Source: Gammaproteobacteria bacterium (lineage in GTDB: Bacteria; Pseudomonadota; Gammaproteobacteria; Steroidobacterales; SZUA-146). From it: 11,458 nt of DNA. Each line of letters begins with the position of its first letter. Position 1 is the first letter of the stretch. Positions 1-7,241 of the stretch are shown here, piece after piece. Below the pieces are notes generated by a model, which saw nothing but the letters and a program-made list of their open reading frames with translations, was not told the DNA's origin and did no database searches. Made by a program: the position numbers and the translations under genes. The DNA lies in contig JABDLQ010000130.1 of assembly GCA_013002925.1 (NCBI GenBank), forward strand, positions 1 through 11,458, written 5' to 3'.

Positions 1-641
1 GCGGAGATCCATTAAGGCACGGTCAAAACACCCGCAGTCTGCTGGGTGCAATGATTCGACTCGATGTGCAAGTGTCAGCTGCGGATTTTGATCAGGGCAT
101 TCGCTATTACATCCCATCGGACAACCCATTCTCCAGTGATCTCAGTTGTACGGTCGGTTGCCCGGAGATTTACGCGTGGGGATTCAGAAATCCATGGCGT
201 TGGAGTTTTGATCGTCTGACAGGTCAACTATGGGTTGGTGATGTCGGACAAAATGCCATTGAAGAAATCAGCCTTGCCCAGTTAGGCGGCAATCACGGTT
301 GGCGTTGTTATGAGGGTGATCAAACATACAACACGTCGGGTTGCGATCTGGGAGCAGATTTTGTTGAACCAGTGCATACTTATACCCACTCCGTTGGAAA
401 CTCTGTGACCGGCGGTTATGTTTATCGCGGTGAGGCTTATCCCCAATTGCATGGCATGTATATTTTTACCGATTTTGGCAGCGGCACAATTTGGGGATTA
501 TTTGAGGGCGATTACGCCGGGGTACTCACCACCACCAGTACTTCGCCTGTTTCTGTTGCCGAAAACCTCGCCGGCGAAATTTATTTTGTGAGTCTGCCCT
601 ACAGTGGTTCACCAAAAATAATGCGCCTGGACATCAATTAG
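1..641 (+). CDS. PQQ-dependent sugar dehydrogenase-like protein, C-terminal part (5' partial)
   Basis: The reading frame is open from base 3, the first full codon at the left edge, so the ATG at 51 is internal and not the start. About 212 residues are visible. They begin with GDPLRHGQNTRSLLGAMIRL, a motif typical of the glucose/sorbosone dehydrogenase (GSDH, PF07995-like) beta-propeller. It is followed by PEIYAWGFRNPWRWSFDR, then LWVGDVGQNAIEEI and NHGWRCYEG, all recognisable blades of that family. Known members are periplasmic or secreted and oxidise sugars or related alcohols with a PQQ cofactor, passing electrons to a carrier. Substrate cannot be read from this fragment. Cysteine pairs (SCTVGC; RCYEG with SGC) suggest disulfides, consistent with export. 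The signal peptide and catalytic N-terminal half lie outside the window. The protein ends at IMRLDIN with a TAG stop and no extra C-terminal domain. Alternatives are other six-bladed propellers of the same superfamily. Confidence 0.88.
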   Translation, partial: GDPLRHGQNTRSLLGAMIRLDVQVSAADFDQGIRYYIPSDNPFSSDLSCTVGCPEIYAWGFRNPWRWSFDRLTGQLWVGDVGQNAIEEISLAQLGGNHGWRCYEGDQTYNTSGCDLGADFVEPVHTYTHSVGNSVTGGYVYRGEAYPQLHGMYIFTDFGSGTIWGLFEGDYAGVLTTTSTSPVSVAENLAGEIYFVSLPYSGSPKIMRLDIN

Positions 642-664
642 AGTAATTAATTATGGGCTCCTTT

Positions 665-684
665 GCCCTGGCCTGCCCTGCCCT
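665..684. repeat. Short GC-rich pentamer tandem repeat
   Basis: Four tandem units of GCCCT (the second reads GGCCT) lie 24 bases after the stop codon of the sugar dehydrogenase gene. This is seen directly. It is too short to identify as a known element. It could be a slippage-prone spacer or part of a weak 3' structure, since GGGC at 656-659 can pair with GCCC at 665-668. Confidence 0.5.
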
Positions 685-892
685 GCGCCGCACCATTTTG
701 ATGGTTTCATTTGCCGGCAGGATTTAACGGACATTTAGTCGACAAAGCATCTGGAAGGTCTTCTGTGCCAATATGAGCCAGATTGAATAACATTCTATGT
801 CAGCCGCACACTCGAAATTAAATCAAGTAGCGATTACGTGCGAGTAAGGAAATGTACTAATCATTATTTTCTTTAGAGTGAATCCAACTATA

Positions 893-920
893 GTGTCGGA
901 CACATGTTGAATTTAATTCA
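893..920. promoter_or_regulatory. Two adjacent odd-centred palindromes, candidate operator
   Basis: GTGTC-G-GACAC at 893-903 is a perfect 5+1+5 palindrome. Four bases later TGAATT-T-AATTCA at 908-920 is a perfect 6+1+6 palindrome. The second dyad is also framed by a direct repeat, CATGTTG at 903-909 and 919-925. Dyads of this size and close spacing are typical of dimeric repressor or activator sites, and they lie in the only long spacer upstream of the giant secreted protein gene. The cognate regulator is not known, and chance cannot be excluded for sites this short. Confidence 0.4.
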
Positions 921-1265
921 TGTTGTAAAACAAAGTTTGCGGGTGTACTTTTAGATTCGATGATAATGATAAAGTCTGGTCGCATGCGGGGGCGCCGGTA
1001 GAATACAAAACGTTTTTATTGCACGGTTGTTACGACGTGCAGCAGATCCAACTGTCAAAAACACCAATGTAAAAAAAGCGCCCGGAACGCGGGCCAAAAA
1101 TACCGTTGCACAACGCGACACTCCCGTCTACGACATAGTGCGAATTGCGTCAAGTCCATCTAGCAATCCCCGCCAAACCATGGCTTTGCTCTGTCATTCC
1201 GGGTTTGTGATCGTGTGGGAGTTATTCCAGCGTCTCAAGCAAACTTATACTTACTGGGGTGCGTT

Positions 1266-4200
1266 ATGACTAAGAATATTACACACGGAGTCAATAATTT
1301 GATTGCTGGTATCCACGCGATGTTTGCATTCTGCTTATTGATGGGTGGCGTCACTGTATTTGCACAGGCCGTCAGTGTTACCGATGCAGAATCTGCAGGC
1401 GTTTGTGAGCCACCAGGTGCAACGCTAAAACATGTGTCCAGTACGGTTTTTATGAACCGCTGTCCACTGGCGAATGCCGGACAGAATCTGCACATTATGA
1501 TAGATCAGCCAATTCCTCTGGACGCCAGTAAATCAAGTGATATGGATGGGCAGGCGCTGACATTTTACTGGCAACTTGCACAATCGCCGCCCGGAAGTGG
1601 CGCCCGCATTGACAATCCGCACTCGCTCACAACCGAATTTACAGCGGATCTTGCAGGTGAGTATGAATTTACGTTGACCGTGAAAGATAGCGCAGGTGCG
1701 ACCAGTGTTGACACGGTGCGCTTTAGTACCGGAAACGTTGCTCCGGTCGCCAATACCGGCCCGGATTTGTCAGTTGCGCTCGGCGAACTGGTGTTATTGG
1801 ATGCGGGGCGTTCTTTCGATTTAAATGAAGCCACGCAACTGACTTACCACTGGCGACTCCTGGAACAACCACCTGCCAGTCGCAGTAATCTGCATGGTCA
1901 ATCAGAGTCCCGCGGAGCACTTCTTATCGATGCCGACGGTGACTATCTGGTGGAACTCGTGGTCAGTGATGGCAAGTTACGCAGTCAGCCCGACACTCTG
2001 CGCATAAGCACAAAAAATTCAATACCAGTCGCACAGGCCGGTCGGTCCCGCACCCTCGCCCCAAAATCAACGTTAATACTTAATGGTGATGATTCACACG
2101 ATGCTGATGGCGACGCACTCGCTTATCACTGGTCTGTGCTGCATGCACCCGACAAATCGAGCATCAAAATTGACGATCCCAGCGCGGTGTCGCCTGCTGT
2201 ACAGCTTGGCAACGAAGGGCTCTACCTGTTTCAGCTAATGATTGATGACGGTGTACATGTGAGCTCACCATCGACGGTGTTGATAAATGTCGACAGTCGG
2301 CGATTGACGGATTACAACGTTAATGATTTCTTATCCCTGACCACCCGCGGAGGCGGCGATGACACTGATGGTGATGGCGTTCTGGACCCTGTTGATAACT
2401 GTGTGCTGGTCGCTAACGCGCCGCAGCGAGATACCGACGGCGATGGCATCGGCAATTATTGCGACCCCGATTTGAATAACGATGGCGTCGTAAATTTTCT
2501 TGATATTGGCATTTGGCAGCTGTCTTATTTAGGGACGGATCCGGATGCTGACTTTAATGGTGATGGGAACGTTAATTTTCTGGACTACAGCATCATCACA
2601 TCAACCTATCTAATGCCACCCGGGCCGCCAGGAACCATTATTTGGGTGAGCCTGGTCGATGGTGACTGGGACGAAAGCGATAACTGGGATCCACAGGTTG
2701 TACCAACTGCCGGGGTCAATGCGATCATCGATTTGGGCGGCACCGATGTCACTGTGACGCTCGCAAACGACAGCGCAATGGTAAAAAACCTCGTACAAAA
2801 CGAAGCGCTGGTCTTAAGCTCTGCGACGTTCGAAGCGACCGGGGCTGTGGAACTGGGAGGCACGATCACAGGCACAACCACAACGATCAGTAATACCCAG
2901 TTTGTTCCATCACAGACAGGCACTGGCACTATTACTCTCAATTCCAGCTCGCATACGTGGAGCAGTAATACCCTTGGCGTTAACACAACGATGAACAATG
3001 GCGCGCTCATCAATAACAGTGATGGCATGTTAGTCAACGCCACATTGCAGATCAATGCGCCGAGTTCGGCAACGGGCGTTCAATTTGTCAATGACCAGAC
3101 GTTCGGCGGAACCGGTACGATTGTCTTCAATGGTGCCGGCAACAGCGTGATTACGGAACCCCGGTTGTTCCCGTCTAACTTTACTACCCTGACGATCGCA
3201 CCGGGGCTGACGATCAGGGGCGGTAATGCCACCATTGGTAACCCGAATGCCGACCTGGTGCTCAGCGCCAGCCTGGATGCCGATGTCAGCGACGATAGTC
3301 TCTGGATCAGGGCGACGACATGGAGCAGCACAGGATCCTTCACCGCGCAAAACGGTGGAAATATCCAGCTGGGCGGTAACTTTGATAACGCGGGTAGCGT
3401 ACTGAGCCTGGATACTGCAGGTGGCAGTATTAATCTGCTGAATGGGGCGGCGCTGCGAAATACAACCATTGCCGGTCAAACAGGCACGGTGCTCTCCGTA
3501 AACACCGGGTCGACGACGTTGGAAAATGTGGTCATGAATGCTGACATGGTGTTGGTCAATGGCGCGCTTTCGAATGTGACCAGTGGTCTTACGATTAACG
3601 GAGATGTGCTGATTGATGCACCCTCGAGCCCCACTGGTTTTCAATTTACCAATGATCAAACGCTGGCCGGAACGTCGACCATCACGTTGGATGGCGTAGG
3701 CAACAGCATCTTGTCCGAGCCGCGGATCTTTCCGTTCAATTTTACCACGTTGACCATTGCACCCGGTATTTCCATTCGTGGCGGCAAAGGCACAATCGGC
3801 AATCCCAACGCAGACCTGATTCTAAGTGGTGATGTGAGCGCAGACGTGGGTGGTGAAACACTGCGCATTATGGGTTCAACATGGAGCAGCACGGCGACAC
3901 TGACGGCAAGCAATGGCGGTGCTTTGGAACTCAGCAACATTTTTGATAATGGTGGTAATACGCTCAACCTTGATACGGCAGGCGGCTCGATAAACCTGCT
4001 AAATGGTGCGAGCTTGCGTAACACTACAATCAACGGCACAGCTGGCACAAACCTGACGATTAACACTGGTAGCACGACGTTTCAGGCGGTAACACTCAAC
4101 GCCGACATGAACTTTGTCAATGGCGCACTCACAAACGTATCTGGCGGTTTGACGATTAATGGTGACGTACTAATCGATGCACCTTCCAGCCCTACCGGCT

Positions 4201-5957
4201 TTCAGTTTATTGAATCCCAGACTCTCGGAGGGACGATGACAATTACCATCGATGCCTTGGGCAATAGCATTGTCAGCGAACCACGACTATTCCCGTTTAA
4301 TTTTACTACGTTGACGATCGGACCGGACGTGACGATACGCGGCGGTAACGCCACTATCGGAAACGCTAATGCGACGCTGGTGTTGTTGGGCGATCTGATT
4401 GCCGATGTGTCGGGCGAGGAGTTTGTCATTGGCGGTTCAAGCTGGTCTGCCAATAGTTTGATTCAGACCATCAACGATGGCGAAGTACGTTTTTTTGGCA
4501 CGATGGACAACGGTGGCAGTGCCCTGAATATTGATGCAGCGGATGGCCAGTTCTCGCTGACCAATGGCGTGACGTTAACCGCTGCCACCTTTAACGGGAC
4601 TGCAGGCACAGAAATGCTTGTGCCCGCCGGCTCTACTACCTTTAACACGATGACGTTTAATCACGATGTTACCCATCAAAACGGTGCGCTTACTACTGTA
4701 AGTGGTGGATTGACGATCAATGGTACGGCCCTGGTTCAGTCACCGTCGTCACCAACCGGTTACCAGTTTGCGGCCAGTCAAACATTGGCAGGTAACTTGT
4801 CGATAATTTTTGATAGCGCGGGCAACAGCGTGATCACTGAACCGCGACTGTTTCCGTTTAATTTCACGACGCTAACAATAGACCCAACCGTAACCATAAG
4901 CGGTAGTAAAGCCACCATCGGGAATGTTAATGCCGCGTTGGTGATCAATGGCACAATCGATGCAGATGTCAACGGCCAGACTGTTGCGATCACCGGGACT
5001 AACTGGAACGGTACCGGTACGCTGGGAGCGCACAATGGTGGTGCCATTCAGCTTAGCGGTTCGTTAAACAATGCCGATCAGACGTTGAATTTTGATACTG
5101 CCGCGGGTTCGTTGATCGTGACAAACGGTACGGCACTGAAAAATGCCAATCTCGCGGGTACTCCCGGAACAGATTTCAGTTTTCTCTCGGGGTCTCACAC
5201 CTTTGAAAACCTGGTGGTCAATGCCGATATGACCTTTAACAATGGCGCTCTGGCGAGCGTCACTGCGGGCCTGACCGTGAATGGCGACGTTCTGATTGAC
5301 GCCCCATCGTCACCCACCGGCATGAATTTTCTGGTTTCACAAACGCTGGGCGGCAGTGCCAATATAGTCATTGACGGGGTTGGAAACGGCATAATTTCTG
5401 AGCCACGCTTGTTCCCCACAAACTTTACCACTCTGACGATTGGTAGCGGCGTCACGATAAGTGGTGGCAAAGGTACGATTGGCAACCCAAATGCAGCTCT
5501 TGTTATAAATGGCGCAATTTCAGCTGATGTAGAGACCATCAATGTGATTGGCAATGCCGTGACAAACAACGGCCTTCTTGAGGCCCTGAATGGTCAGACC
5601 CTGTCAGTCGATAACCTGGCGGCGGTCAATGGCGATCTGCATGCCGGTGCCGGCAGCAACATTCTCCTTCTCGATACCCTCATCCTGACACCAGGTAGCG
5701 ATGTATTTATCGATATCGCCGGCCCGTCGTCAGTGGGAACCATTACGGCGGATGTCAACAGCTCAACCTATGCTGGCACGATTACCATCAGCGCAGTTGA
5801 TAGCTATATGCCAAACGTCAGTGACAGCTTTGCCCTGTTTTCTCATGCCGCAGGGTTTACGGGTTCTTTTCCCACTGTGAATTCGGTGGGTCTCGGAATA
5901 GGTGAAAGCTTTGGTTTGACTTACGGTCCGGGATCGGTAGTTGCCACAGTCAACTAA
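1266..5957 (+). CDS. Giant secreted PKD / calcium-motif / 187-residue-repeat protein
   Basis: The ATG at 1266 is chosen because GGGG lies six bases upstream (1256-1259) and it begins a Sec signal peptide: MTKN..., a hydrophobic core FAFCLLMGGVTV, and likely cleavage after VFA. An in-frame start at 1215 would place 17 extra residues before that signal. The product has 1563 residues. In order it carries three PKD/Ig-like domains (about residues 66-157, 158-251, 252-344, each with a DxDG-like or YxFxLxVxD core), thrombospondin-type-3 DTDGDG motifs (365-400), and a dockerin-like pair of NNDGVVNFLD / NGDGNVNFLD calcium loops (402-449) ending in PPGPPG. A long Thr/Asn/Gly-rich beta region (458-1563) follows, with five units of exactly 187 residues. 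No transmembrane anchor, LPXTG, PEP-CTERM or autotransporter barrel is visible. The end (FALFSHAAGFTGSF...) resembles the closing segment of bacterial beta-helix adhesin-like proteins. An extracellular beta-solenoid scaffold or adhesin is inferred; the ligand is unknown. Confidence 0.85.
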   Translation: MTKNITHGVNNLIAGIHAMFAFCLLMGGVTVFAQAVSVTDAESAGVCEPPGATLKHVSSTVFMNRCPLANAGQNLHIMIDQPIPLDASKSSDMDGQALTFYWQLAQSPPGSGARIDNPHSLTTEFTADLAGEYEFTLTVKDSAGATSVDTVRFSTGNVAPVANTGPDLSVALGELVLLDAGRSFDLNEATQLTYHWRLLEQPPASRSNLHGQSESRGALLIDADGDYLVELVVSDGKLRSQPDTLRISTKNSIPVAQAGRSRTLAPKSTLILNGDDSHDADGDALAYHWSVLHAPDKSSIKIDDPSAVSPAVQLGNEGLYLFQLMIDDGVHVSSPSTVLINVDSRRLTDYNVNDFLSLTTRGGGDDTDGDGVLDPVDNCVLVANAPQRDTDGDGIGNYCDPDLNNDGVVNFLDIGIWQLSYLGTDPDADFNGDGNVNFLDYSIITSTYLMPPGPPGTIIWVSLVDGDWDESDNWDPQVVPTAGVNAIIDLGGTDVTVTLANDSAMVKNLVQNEALVLSSATFEATGAVELGGTITGTTTTISNTQFVPSQTGTGTITLNSSSHTWSSNTLGVNTTMNNGALINNSDGMLVNATLQINAPSSATGVQFVNDQTFGGTGTIVFNGAGNSVITEPRLFPSNFTTLTIAPGLTIRGGNATIGNPNADLVLSASLDADVSDDSLWIRATTWSSTGSFTAQNGGNIQLGGNFDNAGSVLSLDTAGGSINLLNGAALRNTTIAGQTGTVLSVNTGSTTLENVVMNADMVLVNGALSNVTSGLTINGDVLIDAPSSPTGFQFTNDQTLAGTSTITLDGVGNSILSEPRIFPFNFTTLTIAPGISIRGGKGTIGNPNADLILSGDVSADVGGETLRIMGSTWSSTATLTASNGGALELSNIFDNGGNTLNLDTAGGSINLLNGASLRNTTINGTAGTNLTINTGSTTFQAVTLNADMNFVNGALTNVSGGLTINGDVLIDAPSSPTGFQFIESQTLGGTMTITIDALGNSIVSEPRLFPFNFTTLTIGPDVTIRGGNATIGNANATLVLLGDLIADVSGEEFVIGGSSWSANSLIQTINDGEVRFFGTMDNGGSALNIDAADGQFSLTNGVTLTAATFNGTAGTEMLVPAGSTTFNTMTFNHDVTHQNGALTTVSGGLTINGTALVQSPSSPTGYQFAASQTLAGNLSIIFDSAGNSVITEPRLFPFNFTTLTIDPTVTISGSKATIGNVNAALVINGTIDADVNGQTVAITGTNWNGTGTLGAHNGGAIQLSGSLNNADQTLNFDTAAGSLIVTNGTALKNANLAGTPGTDFSFLSGSHTFENLVVNADMTFNNGALASVTAGLTVNGDVLIDAPSSPTGMNFLVSQTLGGSANIVIDGVGNGIISEPRLFPTNFTTLTIGSGVTISGGKGTIGNPNAALVINGAISADVETINVIGNAVTNNGLLEALNGQTLSVDNLAAVNGDLHAGAGSNILLLDTLILTPGSDVFIDIAGPSSVGTITADVNSSTYAGTITISAVDSYMPNVSDSFALFSHAAGFTGSFPTVNSVGLGIGESFGLTYGPGSVVATVN
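2358..2615 (+). other. Thrombospondin-type-3 plus dockerin-like calcium-binding segment
   Basis: Within the giant protein, residues 365-449 contain DDTDGDGVLDPVDNC and DTDGDGIGNYCDPD, which match thrombospondin type 3 repeats. Two dockerin-like loops follow, DLNNDGVVNFLD and DFNGDGNVNFLD, 33 residues apart. Asp/Asn/Gly spacing (D-x-N-x-D-G-x-x-N-x-x-D) fits calcium coordination as known for dockerin EF-like loops. In secreted gammaproteobacterial proteins such a pair is generally near the C-terminus; here it sits between PKD domains and the repeat region. Confidence 0.7.
3060..5540 (+). repeat. Coding tandem repeat, exact 561-bp (187-residue) period
   Basis: The landmark Pro-Ser-Ser codons of successive units begin at 3060, 3621, 4182, 4743 and 5304, so every interval is exactly 561 bases. 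Each unit opens with a (D/N)APSSPTG-like motif, then a QTLGG segment, a strongly conserved EPRLFPFNFTTLTI block, an (R/S)GGxxTIGNxNAxLV block, an ADV segment, a TWSSTxTLxAxNGG segment, an LDTAGGSINL segment and a TxxxGxLTINGDVLIDA tail. The fifth unit is complete only through about its first 80 residues and then changes to the C-terminal segment. A diverged half unit lies before the first (about 2880-3059; NNGAL and LQINA align with VNGAL and LIDA). The DNA of the units differs at many third codon positions, so these are old, selected repeats and not a recent expansion. Confidence 0.9.
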
Positions 5958-6319
5958 ATTCAAAGCTGTACGCTGGCGTTGCCAGGAACCGTTTGAACAC
6001 TAGCGCCGGATCGACAGTTAGTATTTTCGATCCGGCGCTATGTGTACCCTTTCGCAATGCCTTTGCCGAGGCACTGCACTATCGGGCGCAGGTTTGATCA
6101 TTAACGGAGTCAAATAGCGCGACAACAAGTCAATTTGCGATTCATTAAAATCACGCAATTTGCATTGACGCAGAGCGCCGGGACAGAAGCGCACCGTAGA
6201 ACCTAAAAATATCCGCCCGCAAATCACGCGGTGGTCAGCGTACAGATTCTGTGCAACCGGGTGGAAAAGTACGAAGCATGAGGCCGACGTGGGTGACGGC
6301 CATTCAATTTGAGTGTGCG
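5958..6319. other. Convergent intergenic region
   Basis: Apart from the hairpin at 6001-6040, this stretch between the two convergent genes shows no gene. A minus-strand frame at 6018-6227 overlaps the hairpin and looks like chance. A short direct repeat, CAATTTGC, occurs twice around 6130-6165 with imperfect surrounding symmetry. Nothing further is supported. Confidence 0.5.
6001..6040. terminator. Perfect 14-bp hairpin at the convergent gene junction
   Basis: TAGCGCCGGATCGA (6001-6014) and its exact reverse complement (6027-6040) flank a 12-base loop. The hairpin starts 43 bases after the stop of the giant protein gene and faces the convergent NYN gene, so it could stop transcripts from either side. 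No run of T follows on either strand, so classical intrinsic termination is uncertain; a 3'-end stabiliser or Rho-assisted terminator fits as well. Confidence 0.6.
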
Positions 6320-7126
6320 TCAGTTATCCACCGCACGAATGATATAGCCCCCGGACCGCTCATCAAGCTCCAGAGTGACCTGGCCGCGTTCCTGGGCCTC
6401 TTCCAGCAATTTACTAAACGATTCAAAGCCGTAATAGCTTTCGCTAAATCCGGGGCGCCGCCGTTTCAAGGCCTGTTTTACCATAGAGCCCCACAGTTTA
6501 TCCTGTCCACCCCGCTCGGCATTAAGTGCCTGAGCGGTCTCAAGTGCCAGGTCGATTCCTTCCTGGGCATTGTCCTTTTTCGCAGGTGGCGTCTTTTTGC
6601 GACGGGTTGACCGTGTTTTGGCCGGCTTTCTGGCCGTGCGTTTTTTCTCCTGCTCACGCACCAGGTCATCATAGAAAATGAATTCGTCACAATTACTGAT
6701 CAGTAAATCGGACGTTGAATTTTTAACGCCCACACCGATCACGGTCTTGGCGTTTTCGCGCAGCTTACTGACTAACGGTGAGAAATCCGAGTCACCGCTG
6801 ATGACCACAAACGTATTGACATGGGATTTTGTGTAGCACAAATCGAGTGCGTCAACGACCATGCGGATATCTGCCGAGTTCTTGCCAGACTGGCGCACAT
6901 GGGGTATGTCGATCAGCTCAAAAGCTGCCTCGTGCATCGCGACTTTAAAGTCCTTGTAGCGCTCCCAGTCGCAATAGGCTTTTTTTACAACGATACTGCC
7001 TTTGACCAGCAGACGCTCCAACACATTGTTGATATCAAATTTGGCGTATTTGGCATCACGTACACCCAGCGCAATATTTTCAAAATCGCAAAAGAGGGCC
7101 AGGTTGCTGTCGGTGCTGTCGGTCAT
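6320..7126 (-). CDS. NYN-domain (LabA/DUF88-like) protein with C-terminal OST-HTH/LOTUS-like domain
   Basis: A complete 268-residue cytoplasmic protein. The N-terminal NYN (PIN-like nuclease) domain spans about residues 8-155: LALFCDFEN gives the first acidic residue (D14) with N17, KNSADIRMVVDAL gives D86 and D92, and VISGDSDFSPL gives D112 and D114. These match the acidic metal site of NYN/LabA proteins, which act or are predicted to act as ribonucleases. A strongly basic, Lys/Arg/Pro/Thr-rich linker (157-186) follows, probably disordered and RNA-binding. The C-terminal part (about 192-268; LWGSMVKQALKRRRPGF...YGFESFSKLLEEA...GGYIIR) resembles the OST-HTH/LOTUS winged-helix domain, often paired with NYN in bacteria. 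The ATG at 7126 lacks a strong Shine-Dalgarno; no better in-frame start was seen. It lies 115 bases downstream of the ligase gene on the same strand and could share its transcript. The RNA target is unknown. Confidence 0.87.
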   Translation of the reverse strand: MTDSTDSNLALFCDFENIALGVRDAKYAKFDINNVLERLLVKGSIVVKKAYCDWERYKDFKVAMHEAAFELIDIPHVRQSGKNSADIRMVVDALDLCYTKSHVNTFVVISGDSDFSPLVSKLRENAKTVIGVGVKNSTSDLLISNCDEFIFYDDLVREQEKKRTARKPAKTRSTRRKKTPPAKKDNAQEGIDLALETAQALNAERGGQDKLWGSMVKQALKRRRPGFSESYYGFESFSKLLEEAQERGQVTLELDERSGGYIIRAVDN

Positions 7127-7216
7127 AGGGTGTGCCCGGGAGTGTTAATGTCAGAAACAGCGCAATTGTGCTGCACCACGATATTTCGATCGGTAATATA
7201 GACCAAACAGGTCGAG

Positions 7217-7238
7217 ATTACATCAGTAGTGATATAAT
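7217..7238 (-). other. AT-rich hairpin just after the ligase stop codon
   Basis: ATTACATCA (7217-7225) and TGATATAAT (7230-7238) are inverted repeats around a 4-base loop. On the plus strand there is one mismatch, but in a minus-strand transcript it becomes a U-G wobble, giving a continuous 9-bp stem. It begins three bases beyond the stop of the ligase gene. With no T run, it may be a processing or attenuation structure between the two minus-strand genes. The evidence is weak. Confidence 0.35.
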
Positions 7239-7241
7239 TCC

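Larger units (their letters stand above)
642..1265. other. Long intergenic region upstream of the giant secreted protein gene
   Basis: This 624-base stretch holds no convincing gene. A frame with a TTG start at 1027 runs to a TGA at 1269 that overlaps the ATG of the next gene, but it has no ribosome binding site and encodes an unremarkable, non-family-like peptide. The region has a pentamer repeat near its left end and two neighbouring palindromes at 893-920. An AT-rich stretch around 961-973 contains GATAAT (962-967), which could be a -10 box. Its only -35 candidate, TTGCGG at 937-942, is 19 bases away, so no promoter is called. Transcription of the large gene probably begins here, leaving a leader of up to about 300 bases. 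Confidence 0.5.

Noticed and set aside
937..967. Possible promoter TTGCGG / GATAAT upstream of the giant gene
   Set aside because: The spacer of 19 bases and weak -35 make it little better than chance in AT-rich sequence.
1027..1269. 80-codon plus-strand frame whose TGA overlaps the ATG of the giant protein gene (ATGA)
   Set aside because: It needs a TTG start without a ribosome binding site, and its sequence resembles no family. The overlap alone is weak evidence for translational coupling.
3030..5569. Series of antisense frames of 80-209 codons across the repeat region
   Set aside because: They recur because the coding repeat itself recurs, carry no family motifs, and lie opposite a clearly coding strand.
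6018..6227. 69-codon minus-strand frame in the convergent intergenic region
   Set aside because: It overlaps the 14-bp hairpin, has no convincing ribosome binding site and no family-like sequence.
6251..6610. 119-codon plus-strand frame overlapping the NYN gene
   Set aside because: Most of it is the complement of the LOTUS-like coding region; the NYN frame has clear catalytic motifs.
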